NCBI RefSeq assembly: GCF_003063435.1
Contig: NZ_NESL01000002.1
Span: forward strand, 62,001 to 126,000
Reading direction: 5' to 3'
DNA from: Limnohabitans sp. 2KL-1
Lineage (GTDB): Bacteria > Pseudomonadota > Gammaproteobacteria > Burkholderiales > Burkholderiaceae_C
Length of the DNA: 64,000 nt
Shown one piece after another: positions 46,262-55,883 of the stretch; position 1 is the first letter of the stretch; each line of letters starts with the position of its first letter. Position numbers and translations under genes: made by a program. The notes under the pieces were generated by a model. It saw nothing but the letters and a program-made list of their open reading frames with translations, was not told the DNA's origin and searched no databases.

Positions 46262-46912
46262 ATGCCCCCTGTTCTTCACCGATGGATCGCCCTGTGCCTG
46301 ATGACCGCCAGCCTGAGCCTGTCGGGCTGTGGCTACAACCAGTTTCAAAGCGGCAACGAGCGCATCAAGGCCAGCTGGTCCGAAGTGCTCAGCCAATACC
46401 AGCGCCGGGCCGACCTGATCCCCAATCTGGTCAACGTGGTCAAAGGTCAGGCCGACTTCGAGCAAGGCACCTTGCAGGCCGTGGTGGAAGCACGGGCCAA
46501 AGCCACCTCGGTGCAAGCATCGGCAGAACTGGTGAACGACCCGCAGGCCTTTCAGAAGTTCCAGCAAGCCCAAAAAGAACTGAGCGGCTCGCTGGCGCGG
46601 CTGTTGGTGGTGTCGGAAAACTACCCGACCCTGCGCGCCAACCAAGGCTTCATCGACCTGCAAGCCCAGCTCGAAGGCACGGAAAACCGCATCGCCGTGG
46701 CCCGCCACCGCTACATCCTGGCCGTGCAGGACTACAACGTCACCGTGCATTCCTTTCCCTCCAACCTGACCGCCATGGCGCTGGGCTACAAGGAAAAACC
46801 CAATTTCACGGTGGACAACGAACAAGCCATTTCGCGGCCCCCTACGGTGAATTTCGGCACCGACACCGGCACCGGGGCCCCAAAAATCACCGGTTCAGGC
46901 ACGGCCCCCTGA
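46262..46912 (+). CDS. lemA: LemA-family lipoprotein
   Basis: The 216-residue protein has a signal peptide with a lipobox cysteine in LSLSGCGYNQF, followed by the LemA helical domain: WSEVLSQYQRRADLIPNLVNVVK and NRIAVARHRYILAVQDYN. LemA is envelope-anchored and its biochemical function is unsettled. It overlaps the TPM-domain gene by 1 bp (TGATG), a common conserved pair. It follows ftsH by 88 bp on the same strand. Confidence 0.93.
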   Translation: MPPVLHRWIALCLMTASLSLSGCGYNQFQSGNERIKASWSEVLSQYQRRADLIPNLVNVVKGQADFEQGTLQAVVEARAKATSVQASAELVNDPQAFQKFQQAQKELSGSLARLLVVSENYPTLRANQGFIDLQAQLEGTENRIAVARHRYILAVQDYNVTVHSFPSNLTAMALGYKEKPNFTVDNEQAISRPPTVNFGTDTGTGAPKITGSGTAP

Positions 46913-47787
46913 TGCGCGATGACGCCGCCATCCACCCCGGCCTTGGCCAGATGTGCGCCGCATGGCTTGCACGCCTGATCGTGCTGAGCCTGCTGGTGTG
47001 CGCCCCCCTGTGCCATGCACAGGCACCGGCTCTGGTGGCCGTGCCGCCCCTGACAGGCCATGTGGTGGACCTGACCCACACCCTCAGCACCGACCAGCAA
47101 AACCAGCTGGAACAGACGCTGAGCGCCTTCGAGGCGCGCAAGGGCAGCCAGCTGGCGGTCTTGGTGGTGCCCACGACCCAACCTGAAACCATTGAGCAAT
47201 ACGCCTTGCGCGTGGTCGGGCAATGGCAGCTGGGTCGCAAAAAAGTGGACGATGGGGCGATTTTGGTGGTGGCCAAAAACGACCGCACCGTGCGCATCGA
47301 AGTGGGCTACGGGCTGGAAGGGGCCCTCAACGACGCCACCTGCAAACGCATCATCGAAGAAGTCATCACCCCAGCTTTTCGCCAGCAAGACTTTGCAGGC
47401 GGCCTGCTGGCCGGTGTGCAGCGCATGGTGGGGGTCATCGATGGCGAACCACTGCCCGCACCCAGCGCGGAATCTGTGACAAAAGCGTCGATGGACATCA
47501 CCTGGATCATCGCGCTTGGCGCTGTCTTGGGCTTTGTGCTGCGGGCGGTGCTGGGGCGTTTTCCGGGGGCCATCATGACGGCTGCCATCGTGGGTGCCAT
47601 GACCTGGTTTTTGCTGGGCGTGTTGTCCCTGGCGCTCATCGCGGGCAGCATCACCTGGCTGACCACATGGATTGGTTTGAGCGGCTTGCTGCGCGCCCAC
47701 TACGGTGGCGGTCGGGGCGGCCCGGGTGGCGGCTTCAAAGGCGGGGGTGGCGGGTTTGGCGGAGGCGGTGCCTCAGGACGCTGGTGA
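46912..47787 (+). CDS. TPM-domain membrane protein (YgcG/DUF477 family)
   Basis: The 291-residue protein has a signal sequence, the TPM domain (VVDLTHTLSTDQQNQLEQTLSAF, GSQLAVLVVPTT, RIEVGYGLEGALND), two or three C-terminal membrane segments and a glycine-rich tail with GGGGGFGGGGASGRW. TPM proteins occur with LemA and may have phosphatase or photosystem-assembly roles in plants; the bacterial role is open. Its last 15 bp overlap the end of the convergent SnoaL-like gene. Confidence 0.88.
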   Translation: MRDDAAIHPGLGQMCAAWLARLIVLSLLVCAPLCHAQAPALVAVPPLTGHVVDLTHTLSTDQQNQLEQTLSAFEARKGSQLAVLVVPTTQPETIEQYALRVVGQWQLGRKKVDDGAILVVAKNDRTVRIEVGYGLEGALNDATCKRIIEEVITPAFRQQDFAGGLLAGVQRMVGVIDGEPLPAPSAESVTKASMDITWIIALGAVLGFVLRAVLGRFPGAIMTAAIVGAMTWFLLGVLSLALIAGSITWLTTWIGLSGLLRAHYGGGRGGPGGGFKGGGGGFGGGGASGRW

Positions 47788-48231
47788 TGTCACCGGGGAC
47801 ACCACCTGCATCTCGAACCAGGCTTTGCGGTTTTGAATGCGCCAACCATCGGGCGTTTGAACCAAACGGTCCAGGAATTGCCCCACATGGTGACTCGCAT
47901 CGGCCAATCTGCCTGCGGGCAGCAAAGGCCTGCGCCGGTCACTCACATAAAGCAAGACCTTGCAAGACGACTCGGCCCAGCCCGAAGGGTCCACCGTCAC
48001 GCGGTGGTTGCACAGCAAATGCTGCGTCAGGCGGTCGGGGCTTTTGCTGGCATAGGAGGCCAATATGGCCCCGTGCCCGCTCAAAGGCTCGCCTCCCGGG
48101 CGTTGCAGCACCGCATCTTCGGTGAAGCAATCCACAAACGCCTGGTATTGCTGGTGGTCAACCGCCTCTGCCGCGGCCATGACCAGATGCCGGCACTGAC
48201 GCTCGGCCAGCCACAAAGCCAAAGCATCCAT
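47773..48231 (-). CDS. SnoaL-like/NTF2-fold protein
   Basis: The 152-residue protein has an NTF2-like fold pattern: LVMAAAEAVDHQQYQAFVDCFTEDAVL, an internal ASHHVGQFLDRLVQTPDGWRI strand region and NRKAWFE. This resembles SnoaL-like or ring-hydroxylating beta-subunit-like domains. It begins 1 nt after the alpha/beta hydrolase stop codon, so it is the last gene of the LysR-receptor-hydrolase run. Its 3' end overlaps the TPM gene by 15 bp. It may be an isomerase, a lactone-forming enzyme or a binding protein; no catalytic residues can be assigned. Confidence 0.75.
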   Translation of the reverse strand: MDALALWLAERQCRHLVMAAAEAVDHQQYQAFVDCFTEDAVLQRPGGEPLSGHGAILASYASKSPDRLTQHLLCNHRVTVDPSGWAESSCKVLLYVSDRRRPLLPAGRLADASHHVGQFLDRLVQTPDGWRIQNRKAWFEMQVVSPVTSPAS

Positions 48232-48232
48232 G

Positions 48233-48985
48233 TCAATGCACCAGGTCTTCAGTGGTCTTGGCCGCACAACGCGCAAGCCATGCCGACAACGAATGGGCCA
48301 CCTCGTCAGGCCGCTCCATGGGGGCCATGTGTCCGGCTTGTTCGATCAGATCGATGTGCCCCAAGGCTGAAGGCACCAAAGCCTGCATCGCTTGGTGCTG
48401 GGCAGGGGGTGACCAGGCATCCTGGGCACCGCACATCAACAGCGTGGGCACATGCAAGCCACGCAACACACTGGAGCCATCGGGCCGCGACAGCAAAGCG
48501 CGAATTTGACGTTCAAAAATGTCCGCACTCTTGCGCTCAAACATGGCCAGAATGCGCTCCATCAGCTCGGCATCACACAACCTGTCCGGATGGACCATGC
48601 CCCGCACCCACTGCTGCGCCATGGCCCGAACGCCCTGCTCTTTGGCGATTTTCAGCAAGGCAAAACGCTTGTCCGCCTCGTCGTCTCCGGCTGGCCCCGA
48701 TGGTTTGGGCAAAAAACCCGTGTCCATCAACGCCACCCCCCTGACCCGTTCAGGTGCCAACCTGAGCACCTCCAGGGCAACGCGCGCGCCCATTGAGTGC
48801 CCGGCCATGACAAACTGAGCGGGTGCCCAAGCAAGCAATTGATGGGCCATTTGCGGCAAAGAGTCTGCTTGGGCATGGTCCGCCACAGAACACGGTCGAT
48901 CAACGGCGAGCCACGGCAACAAAGGCTCCCAAACGGCGTGGTTGCACATCAACCCCGGCACCAAAATCAAGGGCAAAGCACTCAT
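48233..48985 (-). CDS. Alpha/beta-hydrolase
   Basis: The 250-residue cytoplasmic hydrolase has the oxyanion-side LILVPGLMCNHAVWEPLLPW, the nucleophile elbow MAGHSMGARVAL with Ser, the acid in LLMCGAQDAWSP and the histidine in LIEQAGHMAPMERPDEV. It could cleave an ester, a lactone or a C-C bond. ATG 48985 lies just after the receptor gene; a longer start at 49012 would overlap that gene. It belongs to a four-gene minus-strand run, and context suggests hydrolysis of the imported compound. Confidence 0.86.
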   Translation of the reverse strand: MSALPLILVPGLMCNHAVWEPLLPWLAVDRPCSVADHAQADSLPQMAHQLLAWAPAQFVMAGHSMGARVALEVLRLAPERVRGVALMDTGFLPKPSGPAGDDEADKRFALLKIAKEQGVRAMAQQWVRGMVHPDRLCDAELMERILAMFERKSADIFERQIRALLSRPDGSSVLRGLHVPTLLMCGAQDAWSPPAQHQAMQALVPSALGHIDLIEQAGHMAPMERPDEVAHSLSAWLARCAAKTTEDLVH

Positions 48986-48995
48986 GGGGCCTGCA

Positions 48996-50165
48996 TCAGC
49001 GGGTTTTGCCAATGTCTTTCACGTCGGTCACGGTCTCAATTTCCTGATTCCACAACTGACCACCCACGCGCTCCACACGGCGCACGTACATGTTGTGCAC
49101 CACATCACGGGTCTGGTTGTCGATGTACATCGGGCCGCGTGGACTCTCAAACGCCTGCCCCTTCATCGCATTGAGCAAAGCTTCACCGCCGCCGCCCTTG
49201 GTGGTCTTGGCCGCTTCGTAAATCACGCGCATGCCGTCATACGCGCCCACCGCCATGAAGTTGGGGCGCAGACCGTTGTTGGCTTTGCCAAACGCCTCGA
49301 CAAACTTCTTGTTCAAAGCCGATTTGTGCGACGCCGAGTAATGGTGCGCCGTGACCACGCCCACGGCCACATCGCCCATGTTGTTCAAAATGTCGTCATC
49401 GGTCACGCTGCCTTCGGCAATCAGGCGAATGCCCGCTTTGTCCAGACCCCGCTCGGCAAACTGCTTCATCAAAGCCGAGCCTACGCCCGCAGGCACAAAA
49501 GTGAACAAGGCATCAGGCTTGGCATCGCGCACTTTCTGCAGAAACGGCGCGAAGTCCGGGCTGCGCAAAGGCACGCGCAAGGTTTCGATCACAACGCCAC
49601 CGTTGTTGATGAAGCGTTGGTTGAAATACTTTTCGGAATCAATGCCCGGTGCATAGTCGGTCACCAGGCTGACCACCCTCTTGATGTTGTTCTTGGTGGC
49701 CCAGTCGGCCAGCGTGGTCACCACCTGGGGCACTGTGAAACTGGTGCGCACAATGAAAGGCGAAGCCTCGGTGATGATGGAGGTAGCCGCTGCCATCACC
49801 ACCAAAGGGGTTTTGGACTGTGTGGCCACCGGTGCGGTGGCCATGGCCAAAGGTGTCAGGCCAAAACCCGCCAGCACCTGCACCTTGTCATTGATCACCA
49901 ACTCCTGCGCAATGCGCTTGGTCACATCGGGCGCGCCGGTATCGTCCTTGACAATCAGCACCACCTTGCGGCCCGCCACCGTGTCGCCGTGTTGCGCCAT
50001 GTAAAGCCGCGCCGCCAACTCCATTTGTTTGCCCGTGGAAGCAAAGGGGCCGGACATGGGCAACACCAGGCCGATCTTGAACGTGTTGTCCTGGGCCTGC
50101 ACCCAGCCCGTCACAGAACTGAGCGTCAAACCCGCCACCGCGCCCAATAGCCAACGTTTTTTCAT
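48996..50165 (-). CDS. ABC transporter substrate-binding protein, LivJ/HAAT type, orphan
   Basis: The 389-residue periplasmic receptor has a Sec signal (MKKRWLLGAVAGLTLSSVTGWVQAQD) and the type I binding fold: FKIGLVLPMSGPFASTGKQ, VQVLAGFGLTPLAMATAPVA and AVGAYDGMRVIYEA. No permease or ATPase genes are adjacent, so it must share a Liv system, perhaps livHMGF at 28.4-31.8 kb. It lies between a LysR regulator and a hydrolase, suggesting a ligand-specific uptake and degradation unit. GGAGACACAC precedes ATG 50165. Confidence 0.9.
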   Translation of the reverse strand: MKKRWLLGAVAGLTLSSVTGWVQAQDNTFKIGLVLPMSGPFASTGKQMELAARLYMAQHGDTVAGRKVVLIVKDDTGAPDVTKRIAQELVINDKVQVLAGFGLTPLAMATAPVATQSKTPLVVMAAATSIITEASPFIVRTSFTVPQVVTTLADWATKNNIKRVVSLVTDYAPGIDSEKYFNQRFINNGGVVIETLRVPLRSPDFAPFLQKVRDAKPDALFTFVPAGVGSALMKQFAERGLDKAGIRLIAEGSVTDDDILNNMGDVAVGVVTAHHYSASHKSALNKKFVEAFGKANNGLRPNFMAVGAYDGMRVIYEAAKTTKGGGGEALLNAMKGQAFESPRGPMYIDNQTRDVVHNMYVRRVERVGGQLWNQEIETVTDVKDIGKTR

Positions 50166-50289
50166 GTGTGTCTCCTGTCAAAATGAACCGATGCCAAGGG
50201 TGCCGCCATTCATGAAAGCGGCGAAATCCTTGCCTTGCACACATGATTGGCCACACCTGGACGGGTGTCCAATGCTATTGAAGAACAAG

Positions 50290-51534
50290 CTATGCGTTTG
50301 GCTTATTTACAGGGTTTTCACGGGTCAGCTGTGTCGCCACCAGACGGCAGGCCTCCAGCAAGGTCTGCATGGCCGGCGTCAGCAACAGGCCCGAGCGACG
50401 AATCAACCCGATGCTGCGCACATCCTGCGGCATGGCCAGAGGCAAAACCACCAGCAAACCCGCCTGTATTTCACTTTGAATCTGACGCGGCGACATCATG
50501 GCCAAACGGTCACTTTGCATCAAGAGGGACTGCATCATCAGCGCACTGTTCACCCGCAACTGGGCCACCGGCAAAGACAAGCCCGCATTGGCCAAAGCCT
50601 GCTCAAAAACGGCCTGCGCCGGGGTTTGCGGCATGGGCATGATCCATTGCGCATCGGCCAGCTGCTGCCAAGACAAAGTCGGGTGAACAGCCAACGGGTG
50701 CCCGGCGCGCACCACCACCGCCAAGCCATCCACAAACAAGGTCTCCTGCATCAACCCCTGAATCGCAAAGTCAAGTCGCAAAGCCCCCACAATCAGATCA
50801 ATCTCGGCGTCACGCAACCTGTGGATCAAGACATCGTAAGTGCCATCCACCACCGTCACCTGAACGCCCGGCAAAGCCTGCAAGAGTTTGTTGACCGCCA
50901 TCGGCAACAAAGGCCCCACGGAAAAAGGCAAAGTCCCAATCGTCAGCTGCCCTGACACTTGGCCAGACAAACCCGTCAACACCTCGTCAGCCTGCGCCAA
51001 CTCGGCATGAAACAACTTGCAACCATGGATCACCTGGTCACCCAACTCGGTCACACGCAAACCATGCAGGCGGCTGCGGGTGAAGAGCTTCTTACCGCTG
51101 AAATGCTCCAGTTGAACCAGGCTCTGATGCACCGCAGACTGGCTGACCCCCAACTGCGCAGCCGTGACCGTCTCTGAACCTGTCGCTGCCAAAGACAAAA
51201 GCACCCGCAAATGCCGGGGCCCCACACCCAGGGCAAACCGGCACCCCAGCCAGGCCAGCGCACCTGATGGCCCGGCTTTGTGCTGTGGCGCAATGGCCAA
51301 AAACTGAAACGCACGAACGCAACGCTGCAGCAGCTCATCCCAGGACGCGGTCACCTGCATACCGCGCGCGGAACGGTCAAACACCACCTGCTGAAGCGCT
51401 TCCTCCAGCGATTGGATGGCACGCGTGACCGAAGACTGTGACCAATGCAAAGCGTGTGCGGCCCCCACACTGCTGCCCGTCAAAGACACCGCGCACGCTG
51501 CGCGCAGGTATTTCATGTGATCGACCAAAGGCAT
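50290..51534 (-). CDS. LysR-family regulator with two HTH domains
   Basis: The 414-residue protein is about 100 residues longer than typical LysR regulators. It contains two LysR-like winged-helix segments. The first, at about residues 7-66, has ALHWSQSSVTRAIQSLEEAL and VFDRSARGMQVT. The second, at about 107-166, has QLGVSQSAVHQSLVQLEHFSG and LFTRSRLHGLRVT. A normal effector-binding domain follows (GQLTIGTLPFSVGPLLP). It precedes the orphan receptor, hydrolase and SnoaL-like genes on the same strand and may control them. ATG 51534 was chosen; ATG 51516 is also in frame. Confidence 0.86.
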   Translation of the reverse strand: MPLVDHMKYLRAACAVSLTGSSVGAAHALHWSQSSVTRAIQSLEEALQQVVFDRSARGMQVTASWDELLQRCVRAFQFLAIAPQHKAGPSGALAWLGCRFALGVGPRHLRVLLSLAATGSETVTAAQLGVSQSAVHQSLVQLEHFSGKKLFTRSRLHGLRVTELGDQVIHGCKLFHAELAQADEVLTGLSGQVSGQLTIGTLPFSVGPLLPMAVNKLLQALPGVQVTVVDGTYDVLIHRLRDAEIDLIVGALRLDFAIQGLMQETLFVDGLAVVVRAGHPLAVHPTLSWQQLADAQWIMPMPQTPAQAVFEQALANAGLSLPVAQLRVNSALMMQSLLMQSDRLAMMSPRQIQSEIQAGLLVVLPLAMPQDVRSIGLIRRSGLLLTPAMQTLLEACRLVATQLTRENPVNKPNA

Positions 51535-51747
51535 GGCATTCCTCGAACAAGGCGGGCTCACACGAAAGCCCCACCCGAAACATGGGTAGGCACACTCAAC
51601 ACCATGAGCAGACGAAGATGGCCAACTCGGCACCCATTGCCCGTTTGATGTCAAACGAACGCCTCATGGTCCATTTCATCTGGCTTGATTTGATTGTTGA
51701 TGCCATTGAGATGCGGGAACATGTCACGCACAGGCAGCAGGCCTAAA

Positions 51748-51779
51748 ACAAAAAAGGAAGCTGTTGCTTCCTTTTTTGT
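51748..51779. terminator. Strong bidirectional terminator next to tRNA-Gly
   Basis: A 13-bp perfect stem (51748-51760 with 51767-51779) over a 6-nt loop is bordered by A-rich and T-rich ends, so it works on either strand. It follows tRNA-Gly on the minus strand. The rest of 51535-51807 shows no gene. Confidence 0.85.
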
Positions 51780-51807
51780 GAAAGATGTTGGCACTTCTTT
51801 CGATGTT

Positions 51808-51883
51808 TGGAGCGGGAAACGAGGCTCGAACTCGCGACCTCAACCTTGGCAAGGTTGCGCTCTACCAACTGAGCTATTCCCGC
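51808..51883 (-). tRNA. tRNA-Gly (anticodon GCC)
   Basis: On the minus strand the acceptor GCGGGAA pairs with TTCCCGC and an encoded CCA follows. The anticodon arm is CAACC-TTGCCAA-GGTTG, giving GCC, and the T arm contains AGTTCGAGC. It is a complete 76-nt cloverleaf. Confidence 0.96.
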
Positions 51884-51944
51884 GTATTTCAGTGAACTTG
51901 GCATTGTATGCCTTGTTTGCTGCAATGGTCAAATTATAGTGCAA

Positions 51945-51974
51945 TTTCAGGCTGACTTCGGACTCAGCCTGAAA
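51945..51974. terminator. Hairpin downstream of lon
   Basis: TTTCAGGCTGA (51945-51955) pairs with TCAGCCTGAAA (51964-51974) over an 8-nt loop, 8 nt after the lon stop codon. There is no long U-run on the minus strand, so it may be a weak terminator or 3' stabiliser. Confidence 0.55.
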
Positions 51975-51982
51975 ATTTTGCA

Positions 51983-54406
51983 TCAATGTTTCACCGCCTC
52001 CACTTTCGCAGTGGCTGGCACAGTCGTCAGGGCGGCAGCAGCCACCTCTTCGTCGCTCAAAGGCACCGGTTTGGCTTCCAGGGCGATGTCCAGCACCTGA
52101 TCAATCCACTTGACCGGCACGATCTCGAGACCATTTTTGACGTTGCCGGGAATGTCTTGCAGGTCTTTGACGTTGTCTTCGGGGATCAACACGGTCTTGA
52201 TGCCGCCACGCAAAGCCGCCAGCAATTTTTCCTTCAAGCCGCCAATGGCCGTGACTTCACCGCGCAGTGTGATCTCACCAGTCATGGCCACGTCAGCGCG
52301 CACGGGGATGCCTGTCATGGCCGACACCATGGCGGTGGTCATCGCTGCACCGGCACTTGGACCATCCTTGGGCGTGGCACCGTCGGGCACGTGAATGTGC
52401 AGGTCTTTCTTTTCAAAGACCTCGTCCTTGATGCCCAGCAGGCGCGAGCGACTGCGCACCACCGTGCGTGCGGCCTCGACAGATTCCTTCATCACATCGC
52501 CCAGCGAACCCGTGCGGGTGATGACGCCCTTGCCCGGCATCAAGGCAGCCTCAATGGTCAACAAATCGCCGCCCACTTCGGTCCAGGCCAGACCGACCAC
52601 CTGGCCGACCTGGTTCTTTTGCTCGGCACGGCCGTAGCTGTACTTGCGCACGCCCAAAAAGTCATTCAGGTTGTCCACCGTCACTTGAACCTGTGGCGTC
52701 ATTTGCTTGAGCAACAAGGCTTTGACCACCTTGCGGCAAATCTTGCCCAGTTCGCGCTCCAGGGAGCGCACGCCCGCTTCACGGGTGTAATAGCGCACCA
52801 CATCGCGGACAGCGTCTTCGGTCACCAGCAGTTCAGCCTCTTTCACACCGTTGTTGGTCATTTGCTTGGGCAGCAAATACTTCATGGCGATGCTGGTTTT
52901 TTCGTCTTCGGTATAGCCGGACAGACGAATCACTTCCATGCGGTCCAGCAGCGCCGACGGAATGTTCATCGAATTCGAGGTGGCCACAAACATGACATCG
53001 CTCAGGTCAAAGTCGACCTCGACATAGTGGTCACCAAAGGTGTGGTTTTGCTCGGGGTCCAGCACTTCCAGCAAGGCACTCGAAGGGTCACCCCGGAAGT
53101 CCGTGCCCAGCTTGTCAATTTCGTCCAGCAAAAACAGCGGGTTCTTGGTGCCCACCTTGTTCAGGTTTTGCAGCACCTTGCCCGGTAAGGCACCGATGTA
53201 GGTACGACGATGCCCGCGGATTTCGGCCTCGTCACGCATGCCGCCCAGCGCCATCCGCACGTATTTGCGACCCGTCGCCTTGGCAATCGATTGACCCAGC
53301 GAGGTCTTGCCCACGCCCGGTGGCCCCACCAAGCACAAGATAGGGGCCTTGACCTTGTCCACGCGCTGCTGCACCGCGAGGTATTCCAGGATGCGGTCTT
53401 TGACCTTGTCCAGACCGAAGTGGTCCTGGTTCAGCACGTCTTCGGCATTGGCCAGGTCGTGCTTGAGCTTGGTTTTTTTGCCCCAGGGCAGGCCAATCAG
53501 CACATCGAGGTAATTGCGGACCACCGAAGCTTCGGCCGACATGGGCGACATGAGCTTGAGCTTTTTGAGCTCGCCCTCAGCCTTTTTGCGGGCCTCGGCC
53601 GACATTTTGGCGGCCTTGATCTTCTTTTCGATTTCCTCGATGTCCGCGCCATCTTCGCCATCGCCCAGTTCTTTCTGGATGGCCTTGACCTGCTCATTCA
53701 GGTAGAAGTCACGCTGGTTCTTTTCCATCTGGCGCTTGACGCGGCCACGGATGCGCTTGTCGACGTTGAGGATGTCAACCTCGTGCTCCAACTGGGCAAA
53801 CAGGTTTTCCAGGCGCGACTTGATGTTGGCCAAGTCCAGCACTTGCTGTTTGTTTTCCAATTTGAGTGGCAAATGCGCGGCGATCGTGTCGGCCAAGCGA
53901 CCGGGATCGTCGATGCTGGAGATCGAAGTGAGGATTTCAGGCGGGATCTTCTTGTTGAGTTTGACGTACTGGTCAAACTGCTGCATGACGGCGCGACGCA
54001 GGGCTTCGATTTCGCTGCTGGCATCGGCCTGCTCGGCTGTGGGGTCCACAGGTGTGACCGAGGCCACAAAGTGGGCTTCGCCGTCCACGATGGACTTGAC
54101 CAAAGCGCGCTGCTGGCCTTCGACCAGCACCTTGACGGTGCCATCGGGCAATTTGAGCATTTGCAAAATGGTCGAGACGCAACCCACGTCGAACATGTCG
54201 TCGATGGCCGGTTCATCCTTGGCTGCCGTCTTTTGAGCGACCAGCATGATGCGGCGTTCGGCGGCCATCGCCGACTCCAGCGCCTTGATGCTCTTGGGGC
54301 GGCCCACAAACAGCGGAATCACCATGTGAGGGAACACCACCACATCGCGCAGCGGCAACATGGGCAGTTCAATCAGGGTGGGCGGTAAAGGTGTATGTCC
54401 AGACAT
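51983..54406 (-). CDS. lon: ATP-dependent protease Lon
   Basis: Lon degrades misfolded and regulatory proteins in the cytoplasm. The 807-residue protein shows the N-terminal substrate-binding domain (LPMLPLRDVVVFPHMVIPLFVGR), the AAA module with GPPGVGKTSLGQSIAKATG and FLLDEIDKLG, and the protease domain with the serine in KDGPSAGAAM and the lysine in GGLKEKLLAALRGG. It follows clpX on the same strand after about 100 bp that hold a sigma-32-like promoter and a small perfect hairpin. The length is normal for the LonA family. Confidence 0.97.
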   Translation of the reverse strand: MSGHTPLPPTLIELPMLPLRDVVVFPHMVIPLFVGRPKSIKALESAMAAERRIMLVAQKTAAKDEPAIDDMFDVGCVSTILQMLKLPDGTVKVLVEGQQRALVKSIVDGEAHFVASVTPVDPTAEQADASSEIEALRRAVMQQFDQYVKLNKKIPPEILTSISSIDDPGRLADTIAAHLPLKLENKQQVLDLANIKSRLENLFAQLEHEVDILNVDKRIRGRVKRQMEKNQRDFYLNEQVKAIQKELGDGEDGADIEEIEKKIKAAKMSAEARKKAEGELKKLKLMSPMSAEASVVRNYLDVLIGLPWGKKTKLKHDLANAEDVLNQDHFGLDKVKDRILEYLAVQQRVDKVKAPILCLVGPPGVGKTSLGQSIAKATGRKYVRMALGGMRDEAEIRGHRRTYIGALPGKVLQNLNKVGTKNPLFLLDEIDKLGTDFRGDPSSALLEVLDPEQNHTFGDHYVEVDFDLSDVMFVATSNSMNIPSALLDRMEVIRLSGYTEDEKTSIAMKYLLPKQMTNNGVKEAELLVTEDAVRDVVRYYTREAGVRSLERELGKICRKVVKALLLKQMTPQVQVTVDNLNDFLGVRKYSYGRAEQKNQVGQVVGLAWTEVGGDLLTIEAALMPGKGVITRTGSLGDVMKESVEAARTVVRSRSRLLGIKDEVFEKKDLHIHVPDGATPKDGPSAGAAMTTAMVSAMTGIPVRADVAMTGEITLRGEVTAIGGLKEKLLAALRGGIKTVLIPEDNVKDLQDIPGNVKNGLEIVPVKWIDQVLDIALEAKPVPLSDEEVAAAALTTVPATAKVEAVKH

Positions 54407-54434
54407 GGTGTGTCCCTCAGGTCAATTCAGCTAC

Positions 54435-54463
54435 ACATGGATGCTGATGCGCAGATTTCAACC
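54435..54463 (-). promoter_or_regulatory. Possible sigma-32 (heat-shock) promoter of lon
   Basis: On the minus strand GGTTGAAA (54463-54456) and ATCCATGT (54442-54435) resemble the CTTGAAA and CCCCATNT elements of RpoH promoters at a suitable spacing, about 30 bp before ATG 54406. A perfect hairpin CCGTGG-GGTA-CCACGG (54463-54478) abuts the -35 side. Confidence 0.5.
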
Positions 54464-54505
54464 CGTGGGGTACCACGGATATTCGTCAGCATGCATCCAG
54501 GTGGG

Positions 54506-55774
54506 TCAGGCCTGCTTGGCAGACTCTCGGTAAACCAGCAATGGCGGCTTGTTGTCATCAATGACAGACTCGTCCACCACCACTTTTTCGACGTTCGCCT
54601 GGTTGGGCAACTCAAACATGGTGTCAATCAGCGCCTGCTCCATGATGGAGCGCAGGCCACGGGCACCTGTCTTGCGGGCCAGTGCCTTGCGAGCCATGGC
54701 CGTCAGCGCATTGGGGCGCACTTCGAGCTCCACGCCCTCCATGGCCAGCAGTTTGGTGAACTGTTTGACCACCGCATTCTTCGGTTCGGTCAAAATTTGA
54801 ACCAGCGCCTCTTCACTCAGCTCGGCCAAAGTGGCCACCACCGGCAAACGACCCACCAACTCGGGGATCAGACCGAACTTGATCAGGTCTTCGGGCTCGA
54901 CTTCGTTGAACACGTCGGTCAGCGAACGCTGCTTCTTGCTCTTGACCGTGGCGCCGAAGCCGATGCCGCCCGACTCGGTGCGGTTTTCGATGACTTTTTC
55001 CAGGCCCGCAAACGCGCCACCGCAAATGAACAGGATGTTGGTCGTGTCGATCTGCAAAAAGTCTTGGTTCGGGTGCTTGCGGCCGCCTTGCGGGGGCACG
55101 CTGGCCATGGTGCCTTCGACCAGCTTGAGCAAGGCCTGCTGCACGCCCTCGCCCGACACGTCGCGGGTGATCGAAGGGTTGTCCGACTTGCGGGTGATCT
55201 TGTCGATCTCGTCGATGTAGACGATGCCGCGCTGGGCACGCTCCACGTCGTAATTGCAGGTCTGCAAAAGCTTGGCGACGATGTTTTCAACGTCTTCGCC
55301 CACATAACCGGCTTCGGTCAAGGTGGTGGCGTCGGCCATGACAAACGGCACATCCAGCATGCGGGCCATGGTCTGGGCCAGCAAGGTCTTGCCCGATCCT
55401 GTGGGGCCGATCAGCAAGATGTTGCTCTTGGCCAGCTCCACATCGTCTTTCTTGGCACCCTCTTTGTGCTTGAGGCGCTTGTAATGGTTGTACACCGCCA
55501 CCGCCAGACTGCGCTTGGCTTTTTCCTGGCCAATCACATAGTTGTCCAGATTGGTCTTGATGTCCAGCGGGGTAGGCAAGCCTTCCTTGGTCCCTTCGCC
55601 CAATGTGGCGTTGGTGGCTAATTCATCGCGCACGATGTCGTTGCACAAATCAATGCACTCGTCACAAATGAAGACCGATGGACCTGCGATGAGCTTTTTG
55701 ACCTCGTGCTGGCTTTTGCCGCAAAAGGAACAGAACAGGTTTTTCTCAGTGCTTGAGCCTTTTTTATCGGCCAT
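54506..55774 (-). CDS. clpX: ClpXP protease ATP-binding subunit ClpX
   Basis: ClpX unfolds tagged substrates and feeds them to ClpP. The 422-residue protein has the N-terminal four-cysteine zinc domain ([14 protein letters not shown] and CDECIDLC), the Walker [16 protein letters not shown], Walker [11 protein letters not shown] and the RIGF/IGF-type ClpP contact region [10 protein letters not shown]. It follows clpP on the same strand with about 109 bp between, the standard order tig-clpP-clpX-lon. Confidence 0.97.
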   Translation of the reverse strand: MADKKGSSTEKNLFCSFCGKSQHEVKKLIAGPSVFICDECIDLCNDIVRDELATNATLGEGTKEGLPTPLDIKTNLDNYVIGQEKAKRSLAVAVYNHYKRLKHKEGAKKDDVELAKSNILLIGPTGSGKTLLAQTMARMLDVPFVMADATTLTEAGYVGEDVENIVAKLLQTCNYDVERAQRGIVYIDEIDKITRKSDNPSITRDVSGEGVQQALLKLVEGTMASVPPQGGRKHPNQDFLQIDTTNILFICGGAFAGLEKVIENRTESGGIGFGATVKSKKQRSLTDVFNEVEPEDLIKFGLIPELVGRLPVVATLAELSEEALVQILTEPKNAVVKQFTKLLAMEGVELEVRPNALTAMARKALARKTGARGLRSIMEQALIDTMFELPNQANVEKVVVDESVIDDNKPPLLVYRESAKQA

Positions 55775-55883
55775 AAATGTCGCCTCGGTATCCGGAATTC
55801 GTCAATGATAACGAAAGAAAAACGGCGTTCACCCTTCGCAGGTCAACGCCGTCAGCCAGGGTGCCGGAAAAGCCCGGCCACCC

